64,000 nt of DNA, taken from positions 124,001 to 188,000 of the forward strand of contig CAWGMT010000011.1 of the NCBI GenBank assembly GCA_963823675.1, in the 5' to 3' direction. Made by a program: the position numbers and the translations under genes. Numbering within the stretch: the first letter of the stretch is position 1; every line of letters begins with the position of its first letter. The notes below the pieces were generated by a model. The model was not told where the DNA came from, ran no database searches, and saw only the letters and a program-made list of their open reading frames with translations. Source of the stretch: CAWGMT01 sp963823675 (GTDB taxonomy: Bacteria; Planctomycetota; Planctomycetia; Isosphaerales; Isosphaeraceae). Shown in pieces: positions 54,626 to 63,068 of this stretch.

Positions 54626-54950
54626 CGAATTTGAAACCCTCATGCCGCGCCTGGGCGATCAGCAAACGGTCGAAGGGGTCGCGGTGGTGATGCGGCAGTG
54701 CTTCGACGGCCAAGGCATGGGGGATGGTGACAGGTAAGGGGAGAAAGCGATTGGCCGCCATGGCCGCTTCAAGGTCCTTGGGGGCATCAAGCTTGCCGAG
54801 GGCACGCTTGATGGCGATTTCCCAGGCGACAGCGGCAGAAACGTAAACGGTGTTTTTGCCATCGCCGATGGCCTTGCGGGCGGCTTTTGATAAGAGCTTG
54901 GGATCGTCGAGCCACCAGAGAAAGACATGGGTATCGAGTGAAAGCGTCAT
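54573..54950 (-). CDS. PIN-domain toxin of the Phd-associated type
   Basis: I chose ATG at 54950 (MTLSLDTHVFLWWLDDPKLL), which overlaps the antitoxin stop by 4 bases. The family pattern LDTHVFLWWL is followed by AAVAWEIAIKRALGKL and HHHRDPFDRLLIAQARHEGF, and ends FVSRDRHVARY. All PIN acidic residues are present. This subgroup (Sll0205-like) pairs with Phd/YefM antitoxins rather than RHH proteins. It should be an active ribonuclease. Confidence 0.88.
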   Translation of the reverse strand: MTLSLDTHVFLWWLDDPKLLSKAARKAIGDGKNTVYVSAAVAWEIAIKRALGKLDAPKDLEAAMAANRFLPLPVTIPHALAVEALPHHHRDPFDRLLIAQARHEGFKFVSRDRHVARYRVPHIVA

Positions 54951-55186
54951 GCCGGGTCGATCCCAAATGCAGCGGCGATGTCGTCCGGCAGAGTATCGAA
55001 ATCCTCGGCGATGCGAACGCGGCCTTTCCACTGGCCGCCGACGCGACGGGAATCGTCGGCGTAGATGGGCACCAACCGGACCATCGGCTGCCCGGCCTTG
55101 GCGATGATGACCTCCTCGCCGTTCATAGCGTGCTCCACCAACCTCGAGAGTTGCGACTTCGCTTCGTGAATATTGGCGATTTCCAT
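54947..55186 (-). CDS. Phd/YefM-type antitoxin
   Basis: 79 residues from ATG at 55186: MEIANIHEAKSQLSRLVEHA then NGEEVIIAKAGQPMVRLVPI, the full Phd/YefM signature. The C-terminal DFDTLPDDIAAAFGIDPA would occupy the toxin. ATGA overlap with the PIN gene. A direct upstream promoter with autoregulation is usual for this family, but no operator is evident by eye. Confidence 0.9.
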   Translation of the reverse strand: MEIANIHEAKSQLSRLVEHAMNGEEVIIAKAGQPMVRLVPIYADDSRRVGGQWKGRVRIAEDFDTLPDDIAAAFGIDPA

Positions 55187-55332
55187 GGCGAGCTCCTGAT
55201 TTAGCTAAGCTTAGCCCAGATCGCCGATTTTGACAAGGACACTGTTCATGAGCGGGCAGGAAGCGCAGTTACTCCCGGATCCGCAGGGCGATTGAGGCAT
55301 ATCTCTCCAACGGCCTTTGCGGCGCATGATGA

Positions 55333-56283
55333 CTAAAAGAAATCGTCGATCCTCAACCTCGGCAACGCTTGCTTTAGCTCTTTGATTCCGCCTTTGGTTA
55401 GCTGATTCCAATTCAGGGCGAGGGTCCTGAGCTTGGTCAGCCCCGTGAGATGCACTAGCCCGGCATCCGAAACCTGCGTCCCGCCGAGCGAAAGGTAGGA
55501 GAGTTTGGTCAGCCCCTTCAGATGCGCCAGCCCGGCGTCCGACACCTGTGTACCATCGAGGTTGAGGGACGCTAGATTGGTCAACCCCTTTAGATGCGCC
55601 AGCCCGGCATCCGACACCTTGGTTCCGGCCAGGCTGAGTTCCGAGAGGTTTGTCAGCCGCGGCAGATGCGCCAGTCCGGCGTCCGAGACCTGCGTCCCGC
55701 GGAGCGAAAGGCAGCAGAGCTTGGTCAGCCCCTTCAGATGCGCCAGCCCGGCGCCGGTGATTCCCCTGCCGGCGATGTCAACCGTTTTGAGGTTAGTCAG
55801 ATTTTCCAGGTGGGTCAATCCGGCGTCGCTGATGCTCGTAAACTGGAGCATCAGGAATTCGAGACCATTCATACCGTCCAACTGTGCAAGGACGTCGTCA
55901 TTGGCGCGAGTTCCCATCAGGTTGATCCATCGAACCTGACGGAGATCTCCCAAGCGATCAACAGCTTGCTGCCAATCCGCTTCATTGCCGTCTAATATGA
56001 GCTGGACGAAGACGACGTGGTCGACATAGTCGATCCCGACGTATTCTCCAATCAGTTTCTTCCAGCCCGGTAGCTGTTTCCGGGAAGAACCTGGGTTTGG
56101 ATCGGAGTCGTAATAGACACTTCCGCCAGCCTTGTTGATCGCGGCTACTGCCTCGCGTTGGATCCGGGCTTGGCGGACGATCCATCCCATCCCGGCCGCG
56201 ATCACAAGCACGAGGACGCTCAGCCCCCGTACGCTGAACCTCAGAAATCGCCGCCACGGCCGCGAGGCGGGCTCGGTATGCAT
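55333..56283 (-). CDS. Membrane-anchored leucine-rich-repeat protein
   Basis: 316 residues from ATG at 56283. A basic N terminus (HTEPASRPWRRFLRFSVRG) precedes one membrane segment (LSVLVLVIAAGMGWIV). From about residue 125 come seven or so leucine-rich repeats of 24 residues: 'VSDAGLAHLKGLTKLSYLSLGGTQ'. It ends KGGIKELKQALPRLRIDDFF. The repeat face may bind protein; no enzyme domain is present. Most of this gene is duplicated at 58398-59107. A full-length paralogue lies between them. Confidence 0.88.
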   Translation of the reverse strand: MHTEPASRPWRRFLRFSVRGLSVLVLVIAAGMGWIVRQARIQREAVAAINKAGGSVYYDSDPNPGSSRKQLPGWKKLIGEYVGIDYVDHVVFVQLILDGNEADWQQAVDRLGDLRQVRWINLMGTRANDDVLAQLDGMNGLEFLMLQFTSISDAGLTHLENLTNLKTVDIAGRGITGAGLAHLKGLTKLCCLSLRGTQVSDAGLAHLPRLTNLSELSLAGTKVSDAGLAHLKGLTNLASLNLDGTQVSDAGLAHLKGLTKLSYLSLGGTQVSDAGLVHLTGLTKLRTLALNWNQLTKGGIKELKQALPRLRIDDFF

Positions 56284-56478
56284 CGTGGCAATCCTACCTG
56301 ATTCAGGACGCTTCGGATGCGACTCACTCCCTCGACTCGGATCATATCAAGAATCCAAACGATCGTCCGCGATGATGCGGATCGACGCCGGTTAATCGGC
56401 CGCCTCGAACAGACTGTCGTGCGCCGCGGGTGGGAGCTGCTCCGCTACGTCATGATGGGAAACACCGCCCACACCGAG
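56284..56478. other. Short intergenic stretch, nothing recognised
   Basis: Upstream of the leucine-rich-repeat gene. The last part (TVVRRGWELLRYVMMGNTAH) may be the remnant of a relative of the gene at 52526, since an exact 30-base repeat follows immediately. Confidence 0.35.
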
Positions 56479-56508
56479 GGTCATGTGACGCTCGGAGGGT
56501 GCAAGGTT
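56479..56508 (+). repeat. 30-base exact repeat of 52658-52687
   Basis: GGTCATGTGACGCTCGGAGG followed by GTGCAAGGTT is identical in both places, with similar sequence around it. At 52658 it lies inside an intact small gene; here the frame around it is broken within 15 bases by the palindrome that follows. Confidence 0.75.
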
Positions 56509-56529
56509 GAATTGCAGAAGGCGCTGTGT

Positions 56530-56579
56530 TGTAGGTCACGCTTTCCAGCCTGACGTCAGCCCGGAAAGCCTGACCTACA
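56530..56579. repeat. 50-base palindromic repeat
   Basis: Arms of 25 bases (TGTAGGTCACGCTTTCCAGC... and its reverse complement) match at about 22 positions around the centre CTGACGTCAG. The sequence is of the kind that yields 'VGQAFQPDV..ESLTY' in translation, a dispersed planctomycete repeat. It interrupts the remnant of the gene related to 52526. Confidence 0.8.
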
Positions 56580-56780
56580 TCCGCACAGCCTTTGCTACGA
56601 GCACAGCCGCCGGCCTCCCCGGCCGACCTGATGCGTGCCTCGGGCTCACACCGAACAGGCAGGGCGAAAACAAGAAGCGAAGCCTGACACCGCGGAGCCT
56701 CATCTGAAGAACCCAGCGGGCCACCGGGGTAATGACGACGGCATGTCGGTACATGGTGATCCAATGCAAGGCGGAAAACG

Positions 56781-57157
56781 TCAACGTTTCACCATCGTGT
56801 GCGGCAGCGCTCTGAATTGGATCTCGCTCGCACCGGCGTTGCTGACTTGGGTGCCGTCAAGATACAGACCCTGGAGGCGGGTCAGGCCCTTCAAGTGAAT
56901 CAGGCCGGCGTCGCTGACTTGATCCCGGCTGAGATGCAACGCCGCCAGGGAAGTCAATTCGTGTCATCAAGCGAGAGATTTCGAAGTTGGGTGAGCTCGG
57001 CCAGGAAAGCCAAACCCTCGTCACCGACCTGGGTGTTTTGGAGACTCACTCTTCGGAGATTGGTTAACCCCTTCAAGTGCGCTAGCCCGGTGCGGGTCAC
57101 TCGACTCGAGCTGAGGGCCAACTTCTCAAGCCGGCTGAGATGCTGGAGGGGAACCAA
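56781..57157 (-). pseudogene. Leucine-rich-repeat gene remnant
   Basis: Two frames: VPLQHLSRLEKLALSSSRVT then TGLAHLKGLTNLRRVSLQNT (57157 to about 56954), and after a frame change LTSLAALHLSRDQVSDAGLI then HLKGLTRLQGLYLDGTQVSN with the end ALPHTMVKR-stop at 56781. The membrane anchor and first repeats are missing, so this is a 3' remnant of another paralogue in the cluster. Its C terminus differs from that of both neighbours. Confidence 0.65.
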
Positions 57158-57236
57158 TTCCGCATCGGACCACTCGGATTTACTAGAAGCCGATCCCTGG
57201 AGGCGTGATGCAGTGGCCGGTGGCAGAAGCGCTGCG

Positions 57237-58382
57237 TCACTGGACGATCGTCACGCCCGGCAAAGCCTGCTTCAGCTCTTTGATTCCGGCATCGGTGACC
57301 CGCGTGTGCCGGAGGTGGAGGACGGAGAGCCCGGTCAGCCCTTTCAGGTGGATCAACCCGGCGTCGGCGACCGGAGTGTCGCTGAGGTAGAGGTGCGAGA
57401 GGCTGGTCAGCACCTTCAGATGGGCCAGTCCGGCATCGGTGACGCGGGTGTTCTGGAGATCGAGCATGAAGAGTTTGGTCATTCCCTCTAGATGCAGCAG
57501 CCCGGCGTCGGTGACCCGAGTGTTGCCGAGGTCGAGGTAATAGAGCGTCATTCCCTTCAAATGCGCCAGGCCGGTGTCGCTGACCAAAGTGCCGCGGAGG
57601 TCGAGGGAGGAGAGCTCCGTCAGGCCCTCGAGATGCGCCAGCCCGGCATCGGTGACGCGGGTGTCCCTCAGACCGAGAGCGGAGAGTCTAGTCAGCCCGT
57701 TCAGATGGATCAACCCTAGATCGGTGACATGCGTGCCATCGAGGCAGAGGTAATAGAGCTTGGTCAGTCCCTTGAGATGCGCCAGGCCGGCATCGGTGGC
57801 CTGCGTGGCATCGAGGCTGAGGCAATGGAGCTTGGTCAGTCTCTTGAGATGCGCCACCCCGGTGTCGGTGACCTCGGTACCGTGAAGGTCGAGGGAGGAG
57901 AGTTCCAAGAGCCCCTTCAGATGCGCGATCCCAGCGTCGGTAAACCGAGTGCCGCGGAGGTTGAGGGAGGAGAGTTCCGTCAGCCCCTTCAGATGCGCGA
58001 GCCCCGCCTCGCTAACGGACGATTCATCGGCTTGCAGGTACCGGAGCCGGGCGAGATGTCCGACCTGCACCATCGTTGCATCGGTTGCTTTCGGGAGCCG
58101 GACAGCGGTGACGCGACCGAAAAAGTCGTCTCCGATAAGATCCGCGAGCCGGAGTGCCGCCCAGGGCATTCCTCCCCGATCCCACGTCCTGTCGCTCCAC
58201 TGCCAGTAATAGTTGACGACGCCTCCGCTGTTCTCGATCTCCGCTACGGCGTCGCGCTGGACATGGGCCGGGTTGACAACCCAGCCCAACCCGCCGCCGA
58301 TCAAAAGCACAACGACGATCAGCGCCCGCACGCTTTGGCGCAGGAATCTCCGCCAGGGACGCGAGGCAGGTTCGGTAGGCAT
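57237..58382 (-). CDS. Membrane-anchored leucine-rich-repeat protein
   Basis: 381 residues from ATG at 58382. The N terminus PTEPASRPWRRFLRQSVRAL and membrane segment IVVVLLIGGGLGWVV match the paralogue at 55333. Eleven or so 24-residue repeats follow ('VTDAGLAHLEGLTELSSLDL'), ending ELKQALPGVTIVQ. The juxtamembrane region (YYWQWSDRTWDRGGMPW) is unlike its neighbour, so the genes share ends and repeats but not the middle. Function unknown; probably a surface or periplasmic interaction protein. Confidence 0.88.
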   Translation of the reverse strand: MPTEPASRPWRRFLRQSVRALIVVVLLIGGGLGWVVNPAHVQRDAVAEIENSGGVVNYYWQWSDRTWDRGGMPWAALRLADLIGDDFFGRVTAVRLPKATDATMVQVGHLARLRYLQADESSVSEAGLAHLKGLTELSSLNLRGTRFTDAGIAHLKGLLELSSLDLHGTEVTDTGVAHLKRLTKLHCLSLDATQATDAGLAHLKGLTKLYYLCLDGTHVTDLGLIHLNGLTRLSALGLRDTRVTDAGLAHLEGLTELSSLDLRGTLVSDTGLAHLKGMTLYYLDLGNTRVTDAGLLHLEGMTKLFMLDLQNTRVTDAGLAHLKVLTSLSHLYLSDTPVADAGLIHLKGLTGLSVLHLRHTRVTDAGIKELKQALPGVTIVQ

Positions 58383-58397
58383 CGTTGCAGGAATCGC

Positions 58398-59107
58398 CTA
58401 AAAGAAGTCGTCGATCATCAAGCTCGGCAACGCTTGCTTTAGCTCTTTGATTCCGCCTTTGGTTAGCTGATTCCAATTCAGGGCGAGGGTCCTGAGCTTG
58501 GTCAGCCCCGTGAGATGCACTAGCCCGGCATCCGAAACCTGCGTCCCGCGGAGCGAAAGGTAGGAAAGTTTGGTCAGCCCCTTCAGATGCGCCAGCCCGG
58601 CGTCCGACACCTGTGTACCATCGAGGTTGAGGGACGCTAGATTGGTCAACCCCTTTAGATGCGCCAGCCCGGCATCCGACACTTTGGTCTCGGCCAGGCT
58701 GAGTTCCGAGAGGTTTGTCAGCCCCCGCAGATGTGCCAGTCCGGCGTCCGAGACCTGCGTCCCGCGGAGCGAAAGGTAGGAGAGCTTGGTGAGCCCCTTC
58801 AGATGCGCCAGCCCGGCGCCGGTGATTCCCCTGCCGGCGATGTCAACCGTTTTGAGGTTCGTCAGATTTTCCATGTGGACTAATCCGGCGTCGCTGATGC
58901 TCGTAAACTGGAGCATCAGGAATTCGAGACCATTCATACCGTCCAACTGTGCAAGGACGTCGTCATTGGCGCGAGTTCCCATCAAGTTGATCCATCGAAC
59001 CTGACGGAGATCTCCCAAGCGATCAACAGCTTGCTGCCAATCCGCTTCATTGCCGTCTAATATGAGCTGGACGAAGACGACGTGGTCAACATAGTCGATC
59101 CCGACGT
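58398..59107 (-). pseudogene. 5'-truncated duplicate of the leucine-rich-repeat gene at 55333
   Basis: The sequence is nearly identical to 55333-56043, starting within the juxtamembrane part (IDYVDHVVFVQLILDGNEAD) and running to KALPSLMIDDFF-like end. Identity stops abruptly at GATCCCGACGTAT; beyond this lies the 3' end of a PIN toxin gene. The anchor and start codon are lost; an internal ATG at 59018 allows a 206-residue frame without export signal. Confidence 0.85.
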
Positions 59108-59119
59108 ATCCGTTTCACA

Positions 59120-59542
59120 TCACGCGTTGGCCGGAAGCAGAACCGGAATCTTCTGCCGTTTGTGCCGCCGATAGATGCGGAAGTCGCTGTCCAACGTCAT
59201 GACCACGCTATCGACGACCAACTCCGACATGCGGACCAGACAGGCATCGGCCAGGGCCATCGGTACACTGGCATAGCGCCTCATCAAAGCAGAAACTTGG
59301 CCGAAGTTGTCGCTGAGATTGAAGGCCAGTCGAAGCACGCCCCGTTCCAGCAGCAAGAGCGGGTCTTCCCCGGGCCTGCCGGCTCGTGGCGCCAAGTAAC
59401 AGGCTTCGGTGAGGACGGCCTCGCAGGTGAACAGCGGCGGCAAGATTTGATCGAACTGCGCCACGGCCCAGGCATGGTGCCGATCACGCCGATCAATGAG
59501 AGCGATCAGCGGACCAGTGTCCAAGAGCACATTGCCGATCAC
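59120..59542 (-). CDS. PIN-domain toxin
   Basis: I chose GTG at 59542 (VIGNVLLDTGPLIALIDRRD), which overlaps the antitoxin stop (GTGA). Acidic residues: D in LLDTGPL, E in VLTEACYLA, D in MALADACLVRMSE and D in VMTLDSDFRIY. The product of 140 residues is complete and probably active. Its 3' end lies 13 bases from the breakpoint of the duplicated leucine-rich-repeat gene. Confidence 0.88.
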   Translation of the reverse strand: MIGNVLLDTGPLIALIDRRDRHHAWAVAQFDQILPPLFTCEAVLTEACYLAPRAGRPGEDPLLLLERGVLRLAFNLSDNFGQVSALMRRYASVPMALADACLVRMSELVVDSVVMTLDSDFRIYRRHKRQKIPVLLPANA

Positions 59543-59769
59543 TCGCCGAATCCTTCCATGTGCTGCGGATTGGTCGATAGGTCTCCAGGGCCTTCCCCAC
59601 AACCCACGATGTCGCCGGCCAGATGCAGCGCCGACGTGGGCCGGTCGGCTTTGAGAAACTGCTCCAGGGCCGCCCGCACCACCTCGGACTTGCTCTCGCC
59701 CCGCAGTTTCGCGGCGCGATTCAGCCTCGCACTCAGGCCGGGCGGCAGCTTCAAGGACAGCATTGTCAT
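59539..59769 (-). CDS. Ribbon-helix-helix antitoxin
   Basis: 76 residues from ATG at 59769, or two residues fewer from the next ATG. The RHH motif is LSLKLPPGLSARLNRAAKLR followed by GESKSEVVRAALEQFL. The C-terminal tail GDLSTNPQHMEGFGE is like that of the antitoxin at 54031, although the rest differs. Overlaps the toxin by 4 bases. Upstream, 59770-59916 holds no gene. Confidence 0.88.
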   Translation of the reverse strand: MTMLSLKLPPGLSARLNRAAKLRGESKSEVVRAALEQFLKADRPTSALHLAGDIVGCGEGPGDLSTNPQHMEGFGE

Positions 59770-59916
59770 GATTCACGCTCCTGGTAATACCGAAGCTTCG
59801 ATTATTGTAATACCAATTGGCCGACCAAGCAAGCCGGTTCTGACCGTGGATTCGACGGCAAACACCCGCCTTGTGCAGGGCCCCTCAAGCGAACCGGCCT
59901 GAAGGGCCGGAGACTC

Positions 59917-61062
59917 TCAATTGCTGCGCCGCAACGCCGCCGGCAAAAGCCGGCTCCATGTGACCAGGGCGGCTCTGGTCCAGCTAGGGCGGTGGACGTC
60001 GGTGATCACGGCCAGGACGATGATGGCGCCCGTGACGATCCGCTTGGTGGGCTCGGTCGTTCCGACCTGTGCCAGGCCGGTCTGAAGCACGGCGACGATG
60101 AGCACGCCCAGGAATGACCGGAGTACCGAGCCCTGGCCGCCGATTAAGCTGGTGCCGCCGATGACGACCGCGGCGATCGCCGCCAGCTCCATGCCAACGC
60201 CGCCATTGGGATCGGCCGACGACAAGCGTGCAACCTGAAAGACGGCGGCCGTCGCGGCCAGAAATCCCGAAAGGACGAACGTGGCCAGCTTGATGCGCCG
60301 AATGCCGATTCCCGAGAACCGGGCTGCCTGCTCGTTGGTGCCGACGGCCACCATGTAGCGGCCCCAGACGGTGCGGGTCAAAAGCACGTGACCGGCCAGG
60401 ACGACGACGATCGCGGCAAGAAAGGCGAACGAGACCCCCAGGCCGGGCAGCGGCTGAGCGATCCGCTCGATGCGCGGGCCGATGTACTTGGTCTGCGAGT
60501 CGGTGACGCGATAAGCGGCTCCTCGCGCGACTTCGAGCATGCCCAGCGTGACGATGAACGAGGGGATCGACCAGCGCACGGTGACGAGCCCGTTCAAGAA
60601 CCCGCAGGCCGTCCCGACGCAGAGACACACCGCAACCGCGGGCCAGAGCGGCCAGCCCCAGTTCGACATGGCGATTCCCAGCGCCGCACCCGAGAGGGCC
60701 AGGACCGAGCCGACCGAGAGATCAATTCCCCCGGCGATCAAGACCAGCGTCATCCCGACGGCGATCACCGTCAGGTCGGGGATCTGGTTGACAACGCTTT
60801 GAAGCGTGCGCCAGGTCCAGAAGTGCCGGCTCAGGAGGCCGAAGAGGAGGATCAGGGCGCCGAGCACGATCAGCATGGCCAAGAGATCGGTCACGCCGGT
60901 GAGCCGCTGGCCCAACCGGAGCGGTGGAGCTGAGTTGGAATCAGTGGTCGTTGGCTCGGCCTCGGTCAGCTTAGCTGCCATCGGTGTCAGCACGCCCCAG
61001 CGAAACGATCCGCGCAATTGGAAGGATAGAATCCGCGAGCGTATAGCATGAGTCAATCCCAT
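59917..61062 (-). CDS. Ribose-type ABC transporter permease
   Basis: 381 residues from ATG at 61062; a Thr/Pro-rich N-terminal 40 residues precede the membrane domain. The signature of the RbsC/AraH family is clear: GMTLVLIAGGIDLSVGSVLA, FLNGLVTVRWSIPSFIVTLG and the EAA-like GIRRIKLATFVLSGFLAATA, then GGTSLIGGQGSVLRSFLG. About nine hydrophobic spans. It forms the channel of a sugar importer with a periplasmic lipoprotein (63058 onward) and an ATPase outside this window. The two transporter genes point the same way but are separated by an opposite-strand ATPase/TOPRIM pair. Confidence 0.92.
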   Translation of the reverse strand: MGLTHAIRSRILSFQLRGSFRWGVLTPMAAKLTEAEPTTTDSNSAPPLRLGQRLTGVTDLLAMLIVLGALILLFGLLSRHFWTWRTLQSVVNQIPDLTVIAVGMTLVLIAGGIDLSVGSVLALSGAALGIAMSNWGWPLWPAVAVCLCVGTACGFLNGLVTVRWSIPSFIVTLGMLEVARGAAYRVTDSQTKYIGPRIERIAQPLPGLGVSFAFLAAIVVVLAGHVLLTRTVWGRYMVAVGTNEQAARFSGIGIRRIKLATFVLSGFLAATAAVFQVARLSSADPNGGVGMELAAIAAVVIGGTSLIGGQGSVLRSFLGVLIVAVLQTGLAQVGTTEPTKRIVTGAIIVLAVITDVHRPSWTRAALVTWSRLLPAALRRSN

Positions 61063-61235
61063 GCCGTGGCCCCGTTATGAGCCAGTAATTGAATTATGAG
61101 GAGCCAGGGCGCATGATAACCTCAAAATGTGCGATCGACTTCCTGTTGGTGAGAGAGTGTTTGGTGAAGCCAAAGTCATCGTAGCAGTACTTCTGCGCTT
61201 TCCAAGGGCAGGTCGAAATCCAGGGCGGCAATCTG

Positions 61236-62373
61236 ATGAGAGTTAAGAGTCTGAACATTGAGAACTTCCGGGGATTCCGTTACTTCCAGATGAAGGATCT
61301 AGGCCGGGTCAATCTGATCGTCGGCACCAACAACTGCGGAAAGACGACTGTCCTCGAAGCCGTCAACATTTTGACTGCGACCGGGGATGCCTCGGCAATC
61401 TGGTCAACGCTTTCTCGACGGGGGGAAGACCTTTGGGTGGAGCGCGATCTGGCGCCGCCTGCGTACTTAAGGCAGGTCGAAATACGGCGGCTGTTTCGAG
61501 GCCATGATATCGACGTCGGCACGTCCTTCGGACTCTCGGGCGAGCTAGATACCACTGGCGTGACAATGACCGCAAAGGTTGAGGAGTTCCGCCAAATTCA
61601 GCCGGAACTATTCGAGAGCGAACTCCCTCCAGTAGAATCCTCCGAGGAATTCCTCACTCCCTTAAGGCTTTCGCTCTCTTGGTCGCGTGGGCCATCGAGG
61701 AATTTCGACCTCGCCATTCCCATCAGCCGAGGCGGGGGCGTCTCAATAGAGGCATTCCGCCGCGCCTCGCGGGCGGTTGCACCTAACGCCTTCCCACTCC
61801 GATTCGTCACAGCGTCCTCTCTGACGGCCGAACCTGTCACTGCACTCTTCGAGGAGATTGTTCTGACGCCGGAAGAAGATTTGGTGACTGACGCTCTGAG
61901 GGTCATCGAGCCTGCGATTGAAAGAATCGCATCAGCCGGATCGGAGAGAGTTCGGCCCAGTGCCCGATTTCCCAGTCGAGGAATCTTCATCCGGCTCAAT
62001 GGCGTCAAGGATCGGGTTCCCATCGGCAGCATGGGCGACGGCATCTGGCGGCATGCTGGGCCTGGCGCTCAATGTGGTGCACTCGTCGAACGGCATCCTT
62101 CTCGTTGATGAGATCGACACCGGACTTCACCATACGGTAATGAAAGAAATGTGGAAATTCCTGTACAATACCGCAGAGAAATACGAAGTTCAGGTCTTCG
62201 CCACAACTCACAGCCGCGATTGCTATCAGAGTCTGGCGGCTGTCTGCCGTGATTCGGTCGCCGAGAACAGCGATGCCACGATCCAGCGGATCGAGCGGCA
62301 CCGCGAGGAGTCAGTCGCCTATACCGAGCAAGAGATCATCGCCGCCGCCGAGCGTGACACTGAGGTTCGCTAA
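61236..62373 (+). CDS. AAA/OLD-like ATPase, partner of a TOPRIM protein (one frameshift)
   Basis: ATG at 61236. The N terminus VKSLNIENFRGFRYFQMKDL with Walker A GTNNCGKTTVLEAVN identifies the SMC/RecF-like AAA_15/AAA_21 group found in OLD nucleases. Near 62050 one extra base shifts the frame; the continuation MLGLALNVVHSSNGILLVDE-IDTGLHH contains Walker B and a D-loop, then VQVFATTHSRDCYQSL with the switch His. The frame ends at 62373, giving about 378 residues. The TOPRIM gene starts 2 bases after the stop. This pair resembles two-gene ATPase/TOPRIM defence systems such as PARIS. The role is inferred. Confidence 0.82.
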
Positions 62374-62375
62374 AC

Positions 62376-63068
62376 ATGGCCCGAAGCAACCCCAACAAAC
62401 TCCTCGTCGAAGGTGACGAGGAGAAACGCACGGTTCCTTACCTCATGGACGAGTACGTCGTTTGGGGCGATCGGCCTGACGATTGGGTCGTTGAGGTTAC
62501 TGAGTTCGGTGGAATTGAGCCCTTGCTTAAACCTGGCGTTATCGAAGTGGAACTTAAAACTCCAGGACTCAGTGCGGTCGGAATTGCCATCGATGCGAAT
62601 GATCAGTTCGAGTCGCGGTGGTCAAGGATAAGAGAACGCTGCCTGAGGGTCGCTCCCGACTTCCCGGAAAAACTACCCACGGAAGGTCTCACCCACGTGA
62701 ATGAACACGGATTGCGAATCGGGGTCTGGATCATGCCCGACAATCAGTCTCGCGGGATGCTCGAGACATTCCTGAGTTATCTCATCATGCCGGAGCGTTC
62801 GACTCTTTGGACCTTTGCGCAAGAAGCCTGTGCCCGATCGCGCGACCATGGCGCACCCTACACCGACTCTCACCGCGATAAAGCGGATATCCATACCTAT
62901 CTGGCGTGGCTCGACCCCCCAGGGCGGTCCCTGCACGTTGCAGTGCTGGCAAGGGCGCTGGATGGGCGGCTGCCACTGGGCGAACAATTCGCAAAGTGGT
63001 TCATCGATCTTTTTCAGCTCACGCCTCGACCGACACCAATTTCACGATCCGACGACGTCAGTGACTGA
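62376..63068 (+). CDS. DUF3226 TOPRIM-like protein
   Basis: 230 residues from ATG at 62376, 2 bases after the ATPase gene. The N terminus NKLLVEGDEEKRTVPYLMDE has the TOPRIM glutamate (VEGD.E), and SAVGIAIDANDQFESRWSRI holds the DxD-like acidic pair. A conserved helix GMLETFLSYLIMP and HTYLAWLDPPGRSLHVAV follow. This is the DUF3226 layout, a nuclease-type TOPRIM. Its last 11 bases overlap the end of the convergent lipoprotein gene. With the ATPase it looks like a split OLD nuclease and a likely anti-phage module. Confidence 0.78.
   Translation: MARSNPNKLLVEGDEEKRTVPYLMDEYVVWGDRPDDWVVEVTEFGGIEPLLKPGVIEVELKTPGLSAVGIAIDANDQFESRWSRIRERCLRVAPDFPEKLPTEGLTHVNEHGLRIGVWIMPDNQSRGMLETFLSYLIMPERSTLWTFAQEACARSRDHGAPYTDSHRDKADIHTYLAWLDPPGRSLHVAVLARALDGRLPLGEQFAKWFIDLFQLTPRPTPISRSDDVSD

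Noticed and set aside
56799..58442. Plus-strand frames of about 230 codons across the leucine-rich-repeat cluster
   Set aside because: They are antisense to clear leucine-rich repeats, and the 24-residue period mirrors the real protein.
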